Part shown: one piece after another, positions 27,601-36,347 of the stretch | Position numbering within the stretch: position 1 is the stretch's first letter | Layout of the letters: the number at the start of each line of letters is the position of its first letter | Assembly: GCA_023458035.1 (NCBI GenBank) | Contig: JAEXAX010000032.1 | Span: 6,281-70,280, forward strand | Reading direction: 5' to 3' | DNA: 64,000 nucleotides | DNA from: Bacillota bacterium | Lineage (GTDB): Bacteria; Bacillota; Clostridia; Lachnospirales; Lachnospiraceae | Program-made: the position numbers and the translations under genes | Notes under the pieces: generated by a model | What the model saw: only the letters and a program-made list of their open reading frames with translations | Database searches by the model: none | What the model was told of the DNA's origin: nothing

Positions 27601-28959
27601 TTATCTCCCGGAGAGATCCTTATATTCGCGGTGCTTTGCTACGCTTTTATAAGCCGGACGAATAATCTTGCCGCCGTTGATCAGCTCTTCGATACGGTGA
27701 GCACTCCAGCCGACGATACGGGCGATGGCGAAGATCGGTGTGAACAGCTCGTTTGGCAGATCCAGCATACTGTAAACCAGACCGCTGTAGAAGTCGATAT
27801 TGGCACTGACACCCTTATAGATCCTGCGCTCTTCGCCAATGATCCGGGGAGCCAGTGTTTCAACCATGCTATAGAGATAGAATTCATCCATCCGGTTCTT
27901 TTCGCGGCTTAAAACCTCGACGAAGGATTTCATGACTTCGGCACGCGGGTCGGAGATGGAGTAAACGGCATGACCCATACCATAAATCAGACCGGCCTGA
28001 TCAAAGGCCTGCTTGTGTAACAGGGCCCGCAGATAATCACCGACTTCCTGCTCGCTGGTCCAGTCCGAGACATTCTTTTTCATATCCTCAAACATCTGGG
28101 CCACTTTGATATTAGCGCCGCCGTGCTTCGGCCCCTTTAAGGAACCGAGGGAAGCGGCTACAGCCGAATAGGTATCGGTGCCGGAGGAGGTGACTACATG
28201 ATTGGTAAAGGTCGAGTTATTACCGCCGCCGTGCTCCATATGCAGTACCAGTGCGATATCCAGTATCTTGGCTTCGGAGCGGGAGAACTTTTTGTCCGGA
28301 CGCAGCAGCCGCAGGATGTTTTCGGCGGTTGACAGCTCAGGCCTCGGAGCATGGATAATCAGGCTCTTATCATGATAAAAATGGCGGTAGCCCTGGTAGG
28401 CATAGACAGCCAGACGCGGAAACTGACCGATCAGGTTGATGCTTTGACGAAGTACATTTTCCACCGATGTGTCCTCGGCTTTATCATCAAAGGAGTAGAG
28501 GGTGAGGACTGCTCTGGCCAGTGCGTTCATCATGTCCTTGCTCGGTGCATTCAGGATATTATCACGGGTAAAGCCGTCCGGCAATTCACGGCCAGCCGCC
28601 AGCAGCTCCTTGAATTGTGCCAGCTCGGCAGCGTTTGGCAGCTTGTTGAACAGTAATAGGTAGGTAACTTCCTCAAAGCCGAAATCATCACGCTCGATAA
28701 AGCCCTGCACCAGATCCTTGATGTTATATCCGCGATAGTACAGACGACCCGGGCATGGCACATACTCACTATCGACGATGGAGTGTGAAGTAACCTCCGA
28801 GATATCGGTCAGACCGGTCAATACACCGGAGCCGCTGATATCACGCAGTCCGCGCTTGACTTCGTAGCGGGTATAGAGCTCGGGGTCAATTCTGGTCGTC
28901 CCGGAGATGCCGGCTGCATAATCGGCGATCGTGTCGAGATATCTGTATTCGTCTTTCAT
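27601..28959 (-). CDS. gltA: Citrate synthase
   Basis: A 452-residue citrate synthase that condenses oxaloacetate and acetyl-CoA. Family landmarks include LHMEHGGGNNSTFTNHV with active-site histidines, GPKHGGANIKVAQMF, GMGHAVYSISDPRAE with the second catalytic histidine, and a conserved arginine further on. It is of the long clostridial type with an N-terminal extension of about 60 residues. A 2-methylcitrate synthase activity cannot be excluded. Its divergent neighbour is PEP carboxykinase, which makes or uses oxaloacetate, so the pair controls entry to the partial TCA branch toward glutamate. The ribosome site is GGAGGT. Confidence 0.93.
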   Translation of the reverse strand: MKDEYRYLDTIADYAAGISGTTRIDPELYTRYEVKRGLRDISGSGVLTGLTDISEVTSHSIVDSEYVPCPGRLYYRGYNIKDLVQGFIERDDFGFEEVTYLLLFNKLPNAAELAQFKELLAAGRELPDGFTRDNILNAPSKDMMNALARAVLTLYSFDDKAEDTSVENVLRQSINLIGQFPRLAVYAYQGYRHFYHDKSLIIHAPRPELSTAENILRLLRPDKKFSRSEAKILDIALVLHMEHGGGNNSTFTNHVVTSSGTDTYSAVAASLGSLKGPKHGGANIKVAQMFEDMKKNVSDWTSEQEVGDYLRALLHKQAFDQAGLIYGMGHAVYSISDPRAEVMKSFVEVLSREKNRMDEFYLYSMVETLAPRIIGEERRIYKGVSANIDFYSGLVYSMLDLPNELFTPIFAIARIVGWSAHRIEELINGGKIIRPAYKSVAKHREYKDLSGR

Positions 28960-29008
28960 ATGGACCTCCTTTGTATATAATCATTTCAGGCTACGCATAT
29001 ATTATAAT

Positions 29009-29038
29009 AATATAGCATAGAAGCATATTTATTGACAA
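29009..29038 (-). promoter_or_regulatory. Citrate synthase promoter
   Basis: On the minus strand: TTGTCA, 18-bp spacer, TATATT with extended TGc. It leaves a leader of about 45 bases. It is divergent from the PEP carboxykinase promoter about 110 bases away; the space between holds no other feature I can name. Confidence 0.65.
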
Positions 29039-29145
29039 TGAACATTCTTAAGGAAAAGGTTGATGAAACATAATCTTTTGTTAGTTGTTGCTAAAGTTTG
29101 ACTGAGACAAATTGTATTTTTTGCGTGGTCTTGGTTTGGATTCTA

Positions 29146-29174
29146 TTGCATTTATGGAAAAACAATGAGATAAT
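29146..29174 (+). promoter_or_regulatory. PEP carboxykinase promoter
   Basis: TTGCAT (29146-29151), 17-bp spacer, GATAAT (29169-29174). An AAGGAGGG ribosome site follows before the ATG at 29210. Confidence 0.7.
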
Positions 29175-29209
29175 ACAAAGGAAATTTTGATTATTAAGGA
29201 GGGTACACG

Positions 29210-30883
29210 ATGTCAACAAAAGCATATTACAAGACCAGTGAAATCGGCGCCGGGAAGGTTGGGTTTCATAGAACCAGATCCATCATCGAGGCTGCTTTTT
29301 ACGGTAACAATGTAGTAAAGGTCAACACCCTGAAGGAGGCTTATGAGCTTGCCAAAAATTCTCCGGGTACTATTGTGACCGATATGCCGGTGTACAGAGG
29401 CGAGGAGTTCGGTCTGGAAAAGGACGCGAAGGTACTGCTGTTCAATGACGGTTCTATCACCGGCCGCTATGCGGCTGCCAGAAGAATCGCCGGAGAGCCG
29501 GGTGTGAATTGTGACGAGCTGGACAAGATGGTCATGGATGCAGTTTATGATACCAGATGGCTGACCATGTATCATGCGGAAGTGTATGTTGGTCTGGACC
29601 CGGAATTTATGGTGAAGGCCCACCTGCTGATTCCGGAGGGTGAAGAAAACATCATGTACAACTGGATGCTGAACTTCCAGTATATGTCTTATGAGTATGT
29701 CAGAATGTACAGAGATTCCGTGCCGGTTGGCAACGGCAACGAACCGGACATCTACCTCTTCTCTAATCCGCAGTGGCCGGGAACCGATAAGCCGGGCTAT
29801 GATCCGAAATGCTTGTGTTACTTTAATACCGAGCAGAACTGCGCGGCTGTCTTGGGCATGAAGTATTTCGGCGAGCATAAAAAAGGAACTCTGACCATGG
29901 CCTGGGCCATTGCCAATCGGAATGGATATGCTTCCTGCCACGGCGGTCAAAAGGAATATACCCTAAAGGACGGCCGCAAATATGTGGCATCTGTATTTGG
30001 TCTGTCCGGATCGGGAAAGTCGACCCTGACTCATGCCAAGCATGACAACAAATACGGCGTAACCGTGCTGCATGATGATGCCTTTATCATTAACACAGAC
30101 ACCTGTGCTTCCGTTGCCCTGGAACCGTCATATTTTGACAAAACTCAGGATTACCCGACCGGCTGCCCGGACAATCAGTATCTGATAACCGTACAGAATT
30201 GTTCGGCTACGTTGGATGAAGACGGTAAGGTCGTTCTGGTAACCGAGGACATTAGAAACGGCAACGGTCGTGCTATTAAGTCTAAGCTGTGGTCGCCGAA
30301 TCGTGTGGATAAGATAGATGAGCCGGTCAATGCCATCTTTTGGATCATGAAAGATCCGACCATTCCGCCGGTTGTAAAATTAAAGGGGGCCGATCTGGCT
30401 TCCGTAATGGGCGCGACGCTGGCCACCAAGCGTTCCTCTGCCGAGAGACTGGCTGAGGGGGTTGATCCGAATGCTCTGGTCGTAGTGCCGTATGCCAATC
30501 CGTTCAGAACTTATCCGCTGGCGCATGACTTTGATAAGTTCAGAAAGCTGGTGGCTGAAAAGAATGTAGACTGCTATATCATCAATACCGGTGATTTCAT
30601 GGGTAAGAAGGTGCAGCCGAAGGATACCCTGGGTATTTTGGAGGCCATCGTGGACGGAACTGCCAAGTTTGAGAAGTGGGGACCGTTTGAAGATATCGAG
30701 ATCTTTAATTGGGAAGGCTTTGTTCCGGACCTGACAGATGAAGCCTATGTTGAACAGTTAAAGGCCAGAATGCAGGATCGCCTGGACTTTGTTCGTTCCA
30801 GAGATGAGTTCAAGGGCGGCTATGATAAGCTGCCGGCTGAGGCGTTGGCTGCTATTCAAAGAGTAGTCGATCAGTTGGCATAA
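29210..30883 (+). CDS. pckA: Phosphoenolpyruvate carboxykinase (ATP)
   Basis: A 557-residue enzyme interconverting oxaloacetate plus ATP with PEP, CO2 and ADP. In anaerobes it often runs toward oxaloacetate to save energy. The P-loop GLSGSGKST is at about residues 264-272, followed by the metal-binding LHDDAFIIN. The kinase-1a region and the NPFRTYPL stretch are present. The length fits the ATP-dependent class rather than the longer GTP class. It has its own promoter and a strong terminator at 30901, and is divergent from citrate synthase, with which it shares oxaloacetate. Confidence 0.95.
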   Translation: MSTKAYYKTSEIGAGKVGFHRTRSIIEAAFYGNNVVKVNTLKEAYELAKNSPGTIVTDMPVYRGEEFGLEKDAKVLLFNDGSITGRYAAARRIAGEPGVNCDELDKMVMDAVYDTRWLTMYHAEVYVGLDPEFMVKAHLLIPEGEENIMYNWMLNFQYMSYEYVRMYRDSVPVGNGNEPDIYLFSNPQWPGTDKPGYDPKCLCYFNTEQNCAAVLGMKYFGEHKKGTLTMAWAIANRNGYASCHGGQKEYTLKDGRKYVASVFGLSGSGKSTLTHAKHDNKYGVTVLHDDAFIINTDTCASVALEPSYFDKTQDYPTGCPDNQYLITVQNCSATLDEDGKVVLVTEDIRNGNGRAIKSKLWSPNRVDKIDEPVNAIFWIMKDPTIPPVVKLKGADLASVMGATLATKRSSAERLAEGVDPNALVVVPYANPFRTYPLAHDFDKFRKLVAEKNVDCYIINTGDFMGKKVQPKDTLGILEAIVDGTAKFEKWGPFEDIEIFNWEGFVPDLTDEAYVEQLKARMQDRLDFVRSRDEFKGGYDKLPAEALAAIQRVVDQLA

Positions 30884-30900
30884 GCGGTAAAAAGTTGATC

Positions 30901-30934
30901 AAAGAGGCTGTCGCAAACATGACAGCCTCTTTTT
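30901..30934 (+). terminator. Intrinsic terminator after pckA
   Basis: Stem AGAGGCTGTC/GACAGCCTCT (10 bp, extended by A-T pairs) with an 8-base loop, followed by TTTTT. It sits 34 bases before the start of the cobalamin genes. Confidence 0.93.
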
Positions 30935-30967
30935 ACATTCTCGGGAGGAAAGGAGCTGGAGAGCGGA

Positions 30968-32131
30968 ATGGGGACGGCTGAGGAAGCGGTTTTAATATTG
31001 GATGAATATCGGATGGCAGGCGGGAAGAAGCTGCGTCTCGGTTATACCACCGGCTCCTGCGCGGCTGCCGCAGCCAAGGCGGCTGCCTATATGCTGTTGT
31101 CAGGAGAGGGGATCAAGGAGGTTCGACTGATGACGCCGAAGGGAATCGAATTACAGTTGCCGCTGGTCGATATCGACAGACGGCCGGAGGCGGTCAGCTG
31201 TGCTGTTATTAAGGACAGCGGTGATGATCCGGATGTGACCGATCGGGTGCGGGTTTATGCAACGGTAGAGCGCTTGCCGCAAACGGTTTCCGGTGCTGAC
31301 CGTTCACCGGTGATGATCGATGGCGGTGAAGGAATCGGGCGGGTAACGCAGGCCGGTCTCGATCAACCGGTCGGAGCGGCAGCCATAAATCGGATTCCCA
31401 GGCAGATGATTAAAGAAGAAGTGCAGGAGATGCGAGAGCGCTTCGGTGAAGAGTATGATCTGAAGGTGATCATTTCGGTACCGCAGGGGAGAGAACTGGC
31501 CGCACGCACGTTTAATCCAAGACTCGGCATCAACGGCGGAATTTCCATTCTGGGAACCAGCGGAATCATTGAACCGATGAGTGAAAAAGCGTTAGTCGAT
31601 ACTATAAGGACCGAGATCAGGCAGCAGGCATTACTGGGCAATCGGCGACTATTGATGACGCCGGGCAATTACGGACAGCAGTTTTTGCGCGAGCGCGGGA
31701 TTGATCTGGAGCGAGCCATAAAATTCAGTAATTATGTCGGCGAGGCTGTCGATCTGGCTCTTGCGTATGAAATTAAAGAGATCGAGATCGCAGCCCATAT
31801 CGGAAAATTTATCAAAGTGGCCGGTGGAATCATGAATACCCATTCGGCCTGGGCAGACAGCCGGGCGGAGATTATGACGGCTTTGGCCCTGCGGGCCGGC
31901 GCGTCAACTGAGCAACTGCAGTGCATTGCCGACTCATTGACCACAGAAGAGGCTCTGGACTATGTATTTGCCGACCGACTTGTCGGAGAATGTACCATCA
32001 AACTGGTTTTGGAGCGGGTGTTATTTTACCTGGAGAAGCGCAGCCGCGGCAGCATCCGTTTTTGTGTCACCATCTTTTCAAACCGCCGCGGGGAATTAGG
32101 ACAGATAAGGAGCGAAGGCTATGGCGAATAA
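30968..32131 (+). CDS. cbiD: Cobalt-precorrin-5B C1-methyltransferase CbiD
   Basis: A 387-residue enzyme of the anaerobic (early cobalt) vitamin B12 pathway that methylates C-1 of the corrin ring using SAM. The N-terminal LRLGYTTGSCAAAAAKAA motif is diagnostic, as are VIKDSGDDPDVTDR and the later GGISILGTSGIIEPMSE. Start ATG after AAAGGAGCTGGAG. It is the first of five tightly packed corrin genes and overlaps cbiL by 11 bases. No cobalamin riboswitch is found upstream. Confidence 0.95.
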   Translation: MGTAEEAVLILDEYRMAGGKKLRLGYTTGSCAAAAAKAAAYMLLSGEGIKEVRLMTPKGIELQLPLVDIDRRPEAVSCAVIKDSGDDPDVTDRVRVYATVERLPQTVSGADRSPVMIDGGEGIGRVTQAGLDQPVGAAAINRIPRQMIKEEVQEMRERFGEEYDLKVIISVPQGRELAARTFNPRLGINGGISILGTSGIIEPMSEKALVDTIRTEIRQQALLGNRRLLMTPGNYGQQFLRERGIDLERAIKFSNYVGEAVDLALAYEIKEIEIAAHIGKFIKVAGGIMNTHSAWADSRAEIMTALALRAGASTEQLQCIADSLTTEEALDYVFADRLVGECTIKLVLERVLFYLEKRSRGSIRFCVTIFSNRRGELGQIRSEGYGE

Positions 32132-32858
32132 AGGGATCTTATACGGAATCGGCGTCGGACCGGGGGATCCGGAGCTGCTGACACTGAAAGCGGTCAGACT
32201 GTTGCGGGAGTCGGATGTCATTGCCGCAGTGGAAAACGCCGGTTCTGAGAGTGTTGCTCTACGCATCGCACTGCAGGCCGTGCCGGAGATCGCTGATAAA
32301 GAAACGATCTTTTTACACACACCGATGGTGAAGGAGCAAGCAGTGGTACAGGCTGCACATCGGCAGGGGACCGAGAGGCTGGCGGCGCTGCTTGATCAGG
32401 GAAAGACGATCGCTTTTGTGACCCTGGGAGATGCGACCATTTATTCAACCTATTTATATTATCAGAAACGATTGACAAAGCTGGGCTACCGAACCCGGAG
32501 CATCAGCGGAATCCCGTCATTTTGCTCGATTGCAGCTGCGCTTGGTATCAGTTTGGCAGAGAACCGGGAGAGTCTGGTGATCCATCCGGCCACCTATCAG
32601 CTGCAGCCGGCCGGGGACGGATTGGCGGAAGAGGAAGGCGACAGAAAAACGGATCATAAAGCGGTCAGGCAGACCATAGTTTATATGAAAGCCGGTACCA
32701 AGCTGAAGCAAATTAAAGATAGGCATCCGGATGCTGAGCTATGGATGATTGAAAATGACGGTCTGCCGGGTGAAAGACGGTTTTTCGGTCGAGATGAGCT
32801 GCCGGATAAGGCCGGTTATTACACTGTGGTGATCGTAAAGGAAGGAAAGAGGGAATGA
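32121..32858 (+). CDS. cbiL: Precorrin-2/cobalt-factor II C20-methyltransferase CbiL
   Basis: A 245-residue tetrapyrrole methylase that adds the C-20 methyl. The GIGVGPGDPELLTLKAVRLL motif near the N-terminus is typical, as is VTLGDATIYSTYLY (about residues 102-115), which matches C20 enzymes. ATG after AAGGAGCGAAGGCT. It overlaps cbiD by 11 bases and cbiF by 4. A polar insert (about 165-180, EEEGDRKTDHK) is slightly unusual. The cobalt-dependent form is inferred from the presence of CbiD and CbiG. Confidence 0.92.
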   Translation: MANKGILYGIGVGPGDPELLTLKAVRLLRESDVIAAVENAGSESVALRIALQAVPEIADKETIFLHTPMVKEQAVVQAAHRQGTERLAALLDQGKTIAFVTLGDATIYSTYLYYQKRLTKLGYRTRSISGIPSFCSIAAALGISLAENRESLVIHPATYQLQPAGDGLAEEEGDRKTDHKAVRQTIVYMKAGTKLKQIKDRHPDAELWMIENDGLPGERRFFGRDELPDKAGYYTVVIVKEGKRE

Positions 32859-33616
32859 TCTATTTTGTTGGTGCCGGGAGTGGTGCGGAAGATTTGATAA
32901 CGGTAAGGGGAGCCAGACTGTTGGAGCGGGCGGATGTGATTATCTATGCCGGTTCTTTGGTGAATCCGGCTCTGCTGTCTTATGCCGGGGAAGGAACGGC
33001 CGTTCATGACAGCGCCCGCCTGACCCTGGAAGAGGTGATCGCCCTGATGACGCAGGCAGAGCGGGCCGGTCTGACGACAGTTCGTCTGCACACCGGCGAT
33101 CCCTGCTTATACGGGGCCATCCGAGAGCAGATGGACGCCTTGGATGAGCTTGGCATTCCTTATCAGAGCTGTCCCGGTGTCAGTTCCTTTTGTGCGGCCG
33201 CATCGGCGCTGTCTATGGAGTATACCCTGCCCGGTATAACGCAGTCGGTCATCATTACCAGAATGGAAGGGCGCACATCGGTGCCGGAAATGGAAAGGCT
33301 GCGGCTTTTGGCAGCCCACCATACATCCATGGTGATTTTCTTGAGCGCCGGCTTGCTGGAAGGTGTGACTGCGGAATTATTGGCAGGCGGGCTGTCGATC
33401 GATACACCGGCCGCCATCGTATATAAGGCCAGCTGGCCGGATGAAAAAACAGTGATCTGTACGGTGGGCAGTCTGGCGCAGACAGCAGCCGAACAGAAGA
33501 TTTCAAAAACAGCCCTGATCATCATCGGAGAAGCTGTTAAACAAAGCGGTTACGAGCGGTCAAAGCTCTATGATCCGAGTTTTACTACTGAATTTAGAAG
33601 GGGGACTGAGGTGTGA
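32855..33616 (+). CDS. cbiF: Cobalt-precorrin-4 C11-methyltransferase CbiF
   Basis: A 253-residue tetrapyrrole methylase. It starts MIYFVGAGSGAEDLITVRGA and carries the family stretches IYAGSLVNPALL and VRLHTGDPCLYGAIREQMD, both typical of CobM/CbiF, which methylate C-11. ATGA overlap with cbiL and GTGA overlap with cbiG show tight translational coupling. The length is normal. Confidence 0.94.
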   Translation: MIYFVGAGSGAEDLITVRGARLLERADVIIYAGSLVNPALLSYAGEGTAVHDSARLTLEEVIALMTQAERAGLTTVRLHTGDPCLYGAIREQMDALDELGIPYQSCPGVSSFCAAASALSMEYTLPGITQSVIITRMEGRTSVPEMERLRLLAAHHTSMVIFLSAGLLEGVTAELLAGGLSIDTPAAIVYKASWPDEKTVICTVGSLAQTAAEQKISKTALIIIGEAVKQSGYERSKLYDPSFTTEFRRGTEV

Positions 33617-34689
33617 AACTGGCAATGATCAGCTTTACAAAATGGGGTGATGAATTAAATATCCTGTTGCGGGATAGATTTATTCAAGAGCATCCCATGG
33701 CAGAGGTGCAGGCCTTCAGCAAATGCTCGTTGTCTGAGCAAGAAAGCTTACTGCCGGTGCCGGACGACCTGCAGACCTGGACAGGGGAGCGCTTTGGTGA
33801 AGTGGATGCCATCCTGTTTATCGGCGCAACCGGTATCGCTGTGCGGGCCATCAGTCCTTTTGTAGCAGCTAAAACCAGTGATCCGGCCATCCTTGTGGTG
33901 GGAGACCGCGGTCAATATATGATTTCGCTACTGGCCGGTCATCTGGGCGGAGCCAATGATCTGGCCATCGAATTGGCAGCGTATATAGATGCCTTGCCGG
34001 TGATTACCACCGCTACGGATAATCATCATAAATTTGCGGTCGATATCTTTGCCAGGGATAACCATCTGAAGATCAAGGATATGACCTTGGCGAAGTATAT
34101 ATCGGTTGAGGTGCTGCATGAGCATCCGGTTTGTTTATATACAGATATGAGGATGGAGCCGGCAGTGCCGGCTGAGGTCATTTGCCGCCCGCTGTCGGAA
34201 CTCAATGAGTCGGCCGGTCTGTGTATGATCGTTTCAGATCGGAAGCTGAATAATCGACCGATCAAGGGGTTGCAGTTGGTACCGCGTGATCTGATAATCG
34301 GCATCGGTTGTCGGCGCGGCACCTTTCGTGAAGATATTGAGTTGGCCGTTTTTGACAGTCTGCGGGTATTGGGTTTGCGGACCGAAGCCATCGAACGAGT
34401 CGTCAGCATTGACCTGAAAGCAGCTGAACCGGGCTTGCTGCAGTTTGCCGGGCAGCACGGCCTGACCTTTGAAACCTACTCGGCAGAACGTCTGTTGGCT
34501 GCTAAGGGAGAATTTCACGGTTCCGAATTTGTCAAACAGACAACAGGAGTCGATAATGTCTGTGAACGCTCGGTTGCGGTGGCCATGGAGGCGGACGGCG
34601 GCGAGATTCTGAGGGAAAAGGCTGTTTATCAAGGCGTTACCATCTGTGTCGGTCGAAGGCATCGGATTTTGCATATGAGAAGGAGATAG
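33613..34689 (+). CDS. cbiG: Cobalt-precorrin-5A hydrolase CbiG
   Basis: A 358-residue protein that opens the delta-lactone of cobalt-precorrin-5A and releases acetaldehyde; it is specific to the anaerobic pathway. The N-terminal domain has FIGATGIAVRAISPFVAAKTSDPAI and the GQYMISLLAGHLGGANDLA motif. The C-terminal domain starts near GIGCRRGTFREDIE. GTG start. It lies between the C-11 and C-17 methylases, and it confirms that the cobalt-early route is used. Confidence 0.94.
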   Translation: MKLAMISFTKWGDELNILLRDRFIQEHPMAEVQAFSKCSLSEQESLLPVPDDLQTWTGERFGEVDAILFIGATGIAVRAISPFVAAKTSDPAILVVGDRGQYMISLLAGHLGGANDLAIELAAYIDALPVITTATDNHHKFAVDIFARDNHLKIKDMTLAKYISVEVLHEHPVCLYTDMRMEPAVPAEVICRPLSELNESAGLCMIVSDRKLNNRPIKGLQLVPRDLIIGIGCRRGTFREDIELAVFDSLRVLGLRTEAIERVVSIDLKAAEPGLLQFAGQHGLTFETYSAERLLAAKGEFHGSEFVKQTTGVDNVCERSVAVAMEADGGEILREKAVYQGVTICVGRRHRILHMRRR

Positions 34690-34690
34690 G

Positions 34691-35416
34691 ATGAATACAC
34701 TGTATGTCGTGGGCTTTGGGCCGGGTAAAAAGGAATATATGACAGAGCAGGCGATCGCAGCTTTAGAACAGGCGGAAGTGATCGTCGGCTATACCACCTA
34801 TGTAAATCTGATCAAGGAATACTTTCCGGGAAAGACCTATGAGGTGACGGCCATGCGTAAGGAGGTGGAACGCTGTCAGCAGGCGATCGATTTGGCGCAG
34901 GCCGGTAGGGATGTGGCCATGATCAGCAGCGGCGACAGTGGGATCTATGGTATGGCCGGCATCATTTATCAGCTGGCCGAAGGCAGGGATATCCGTATCG
35001 AAGTGGTGCCGGGCGTCACGGCGGCATCCATGGCGGCTGCGGTGCTCGGCGCCCCGCTGATGCATGACTTTGCCGTCATCAGCCTTAGTGATTTGATGAC
35101 TCCGTTGGACTTGATCATGAAACGGGTGCGCTGCGCGGCTGCGGCCGATATGATTATCTGCCTGTACAATCCAAAGAGCAAGGGCCGACCGGATTATCTG
35201 GCGCAGGCGGCGTGCCTGATACTAGAGGAACAAAAAAAAGACCTTCCGGTCGGCATCGTCAGAAATGCCGGAAGGGAAGGTCAGGAGGTGCAGCTCACTA
35301 CCCTATCTGCCATTGAAGAGGCGACAGTCGATATGCTTAGCATCGTAATCATCGGTAATTCCCGGACATATGTGCGTCATCGTCGGATGATCACGCCGCG
35401 CGGTTATCAGCTTTAA
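34691..35416 (+). CDS. cbiH: Cobalt-factor III/precorrin-3B C17-methyltransferase CbiH
   Basis: A 241-residue tetrapyrrole methylase that adds the C-17 methyl and contracts the ring. It starts with YVVGFGPGKKEYMT and has the family stretches VGYTTYVNLIKEYFPGK and MISSGDSGIYGMAG. One base separates it from cbiG. It is the last gene of the cbi group; its stop overlaps the stop of the convergent YitT-family gene by 4 bases. The remaining corrin genes (for example cbiC, cbiE/T, cbiJ, cbiA) are not in the window. Confidence 0.94.
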   Translation: MNTLYVVGFGPGKKEYMTEQAIAALEQAEVIVGYTTYVNLIKEYFPGKTYEVTAMRKEVERCQQAIDLAQAGRDVAMISSGDSGIYGMAGIIYQLAEGRDIRIEVVPGVTAASMAAAVLGAPLMHDFAVISLSDLMTPLDLIMKRVRCAAAADMIICLYNPKSKGRPDYLAQAACLILEEQKKDLPVGIVRNAGREGQEVQLTTLSAIEEATVDMLSIVIIGNSRTYVRHRRMITPRGYQL

Positions 35417-36270
35417 TCCTGTATAAAGCCCTTGCCGATGATCTCGCTGGTATTAGTGATCATTATAAAGGCGGAGGGCTCAACTTCTTTAATGAAGCGG
35501 CGCAGCAGGATGGCGTTGTGACGACCCATGACCGTCAGGATGACATGCTTTTTCTGGTGACTGAAAGCTCCGGTGGCCCGATAAACGGTGGCCGTATGGC
35601 CGAGAGTATTCATGATGTAATTGCAGATCGGTTCCGGATCTTCGCAGATGATATTGAAATACTTGTTCAGTTTAATACTCTCCAGAATATTTCCGACCAC
35701 AAAGGAACGCAGCACCAGACCGAGAGTTGAAAAGAGAGCGGTCTTGATGGGGAACACAAAAAATGATCCGAGTACGATAGAAGCATCGGCGATCAGTACG
35801 GCATTTCCGATTTGAACGCCGGTAATCCGGTTGAGCAGGGCGGCGATAATATCTGTTCCGCCGCCGGAGGCCTGCATATTAAAGAGCAGAGCGGCGCCGA
35901 TGCCGGGCAGGGCGATGGCGAATACCATATTTAACAGCGGTTCGTCGGTCAGCGGAGTCGGGTTCGGAAGAAAACGGTCAAGAAAACTGATGGCACCGGA
36001 CATGACTACAGTGACATAGGTCGTCATGACAGTAAAGCGTTTGCCCAGAAACAGTAAGCTTAAGAGCAATAATCCAAGGCTGAGGATCAGATTGACGGTA
36101 CTGGGACGTAGCGGCAGCAGCTTTGACAGTACGACCGAGGCGCCGGCTACACCGCCGAAGTTAAAGTTTTCGGGGAAACGAAAGAAATAAATGCCGACGG
36201 CGGACAGCAGACTGCCGAAGGTCAGCCAGAAGGTCTTATTAAGGGTTCGTTGTATTGATATCGTTGGCAT
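35413..36270 (-). CDS. YitT-family membrane protein (DUF2179 C-terminal domain)
   Basis: A 285-residue protein with about five to six membrane segments (residues 13-185) containing the family signatures FGGVAGASVVLSKL and ASGGGTDIIAALL. A cytoplasmic DUF2179-type domain (about 205-280) ends KEVEPSAFIMITNTSEIIGKGF. Function is not established; a transport or membrane regulatory role is usually assumed. The ribosome site AAAGGAG lies before ATG at 36270. It is convergent with cbiH and divergent from the ABC-2 operon. Confidence 0.9.
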   Translation of the reverse strand: MPTISIQRTLNKTFWLTFGSLLSAVGIYFFRFPENFNFGGVAGASVVLSKLLPLRPSTVNLILSLGLLLLSLLFLGKRFTVMTTYVTVVMSGAISFLDRFLPNPTPLTDEPLLNMVFAIALPGIGAALLFNMQASGGGTDIIAALLNRITGVQIGNAVLIADASIVLGSFFVFPIKTALFSTLGLVLRSFVVGNILESIKLNKYFNIICEDPEPICNYIMNTLGHTATVYRATGAFSHQKKHVILTVMGRHNAILLRRFIKEVEPSAFIMITNTSEIIGKGFIQD

Positions 36271-36301
36271 AGTAAACTCCTTTATCTCAGTATATAGCTA
36301 C

Positions 36302-36330
36302 ACTATCGGACAGATGACAGGAAAAGTCAA
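36302..36330 (-). promoter_or_regulatory. Promoter of the YitT-family gene
   Basis: On the minus strand: TTGACT, 17-bp spacer, GATAGT. It lies inside the presumed leader of the divergent ABC-2 transporter operon; a matching plus-strand promoter was not clear. Confidence 0.5.
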
Positions 36331-36347
36331 GAAGCGAGAAGGAAAAA

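Noticed and set aside
29213..29950. 245-codon minus-strand frame opposite pckA
   Set aside because: Mirror of the PEP carboxykinase gene; no start signals and no family features.
30935..30967. Cobalamin riboswitch before the cbi genes
   Set aside because: Only 33 bases remain after the terminator and no B12-box sequence is present.
35240..35285. Hairpin CTTCCGG...CCGGAAG inside cbiH
   Set aside because: It lies in coding sequence with no T-tract and is explained by codon choice.
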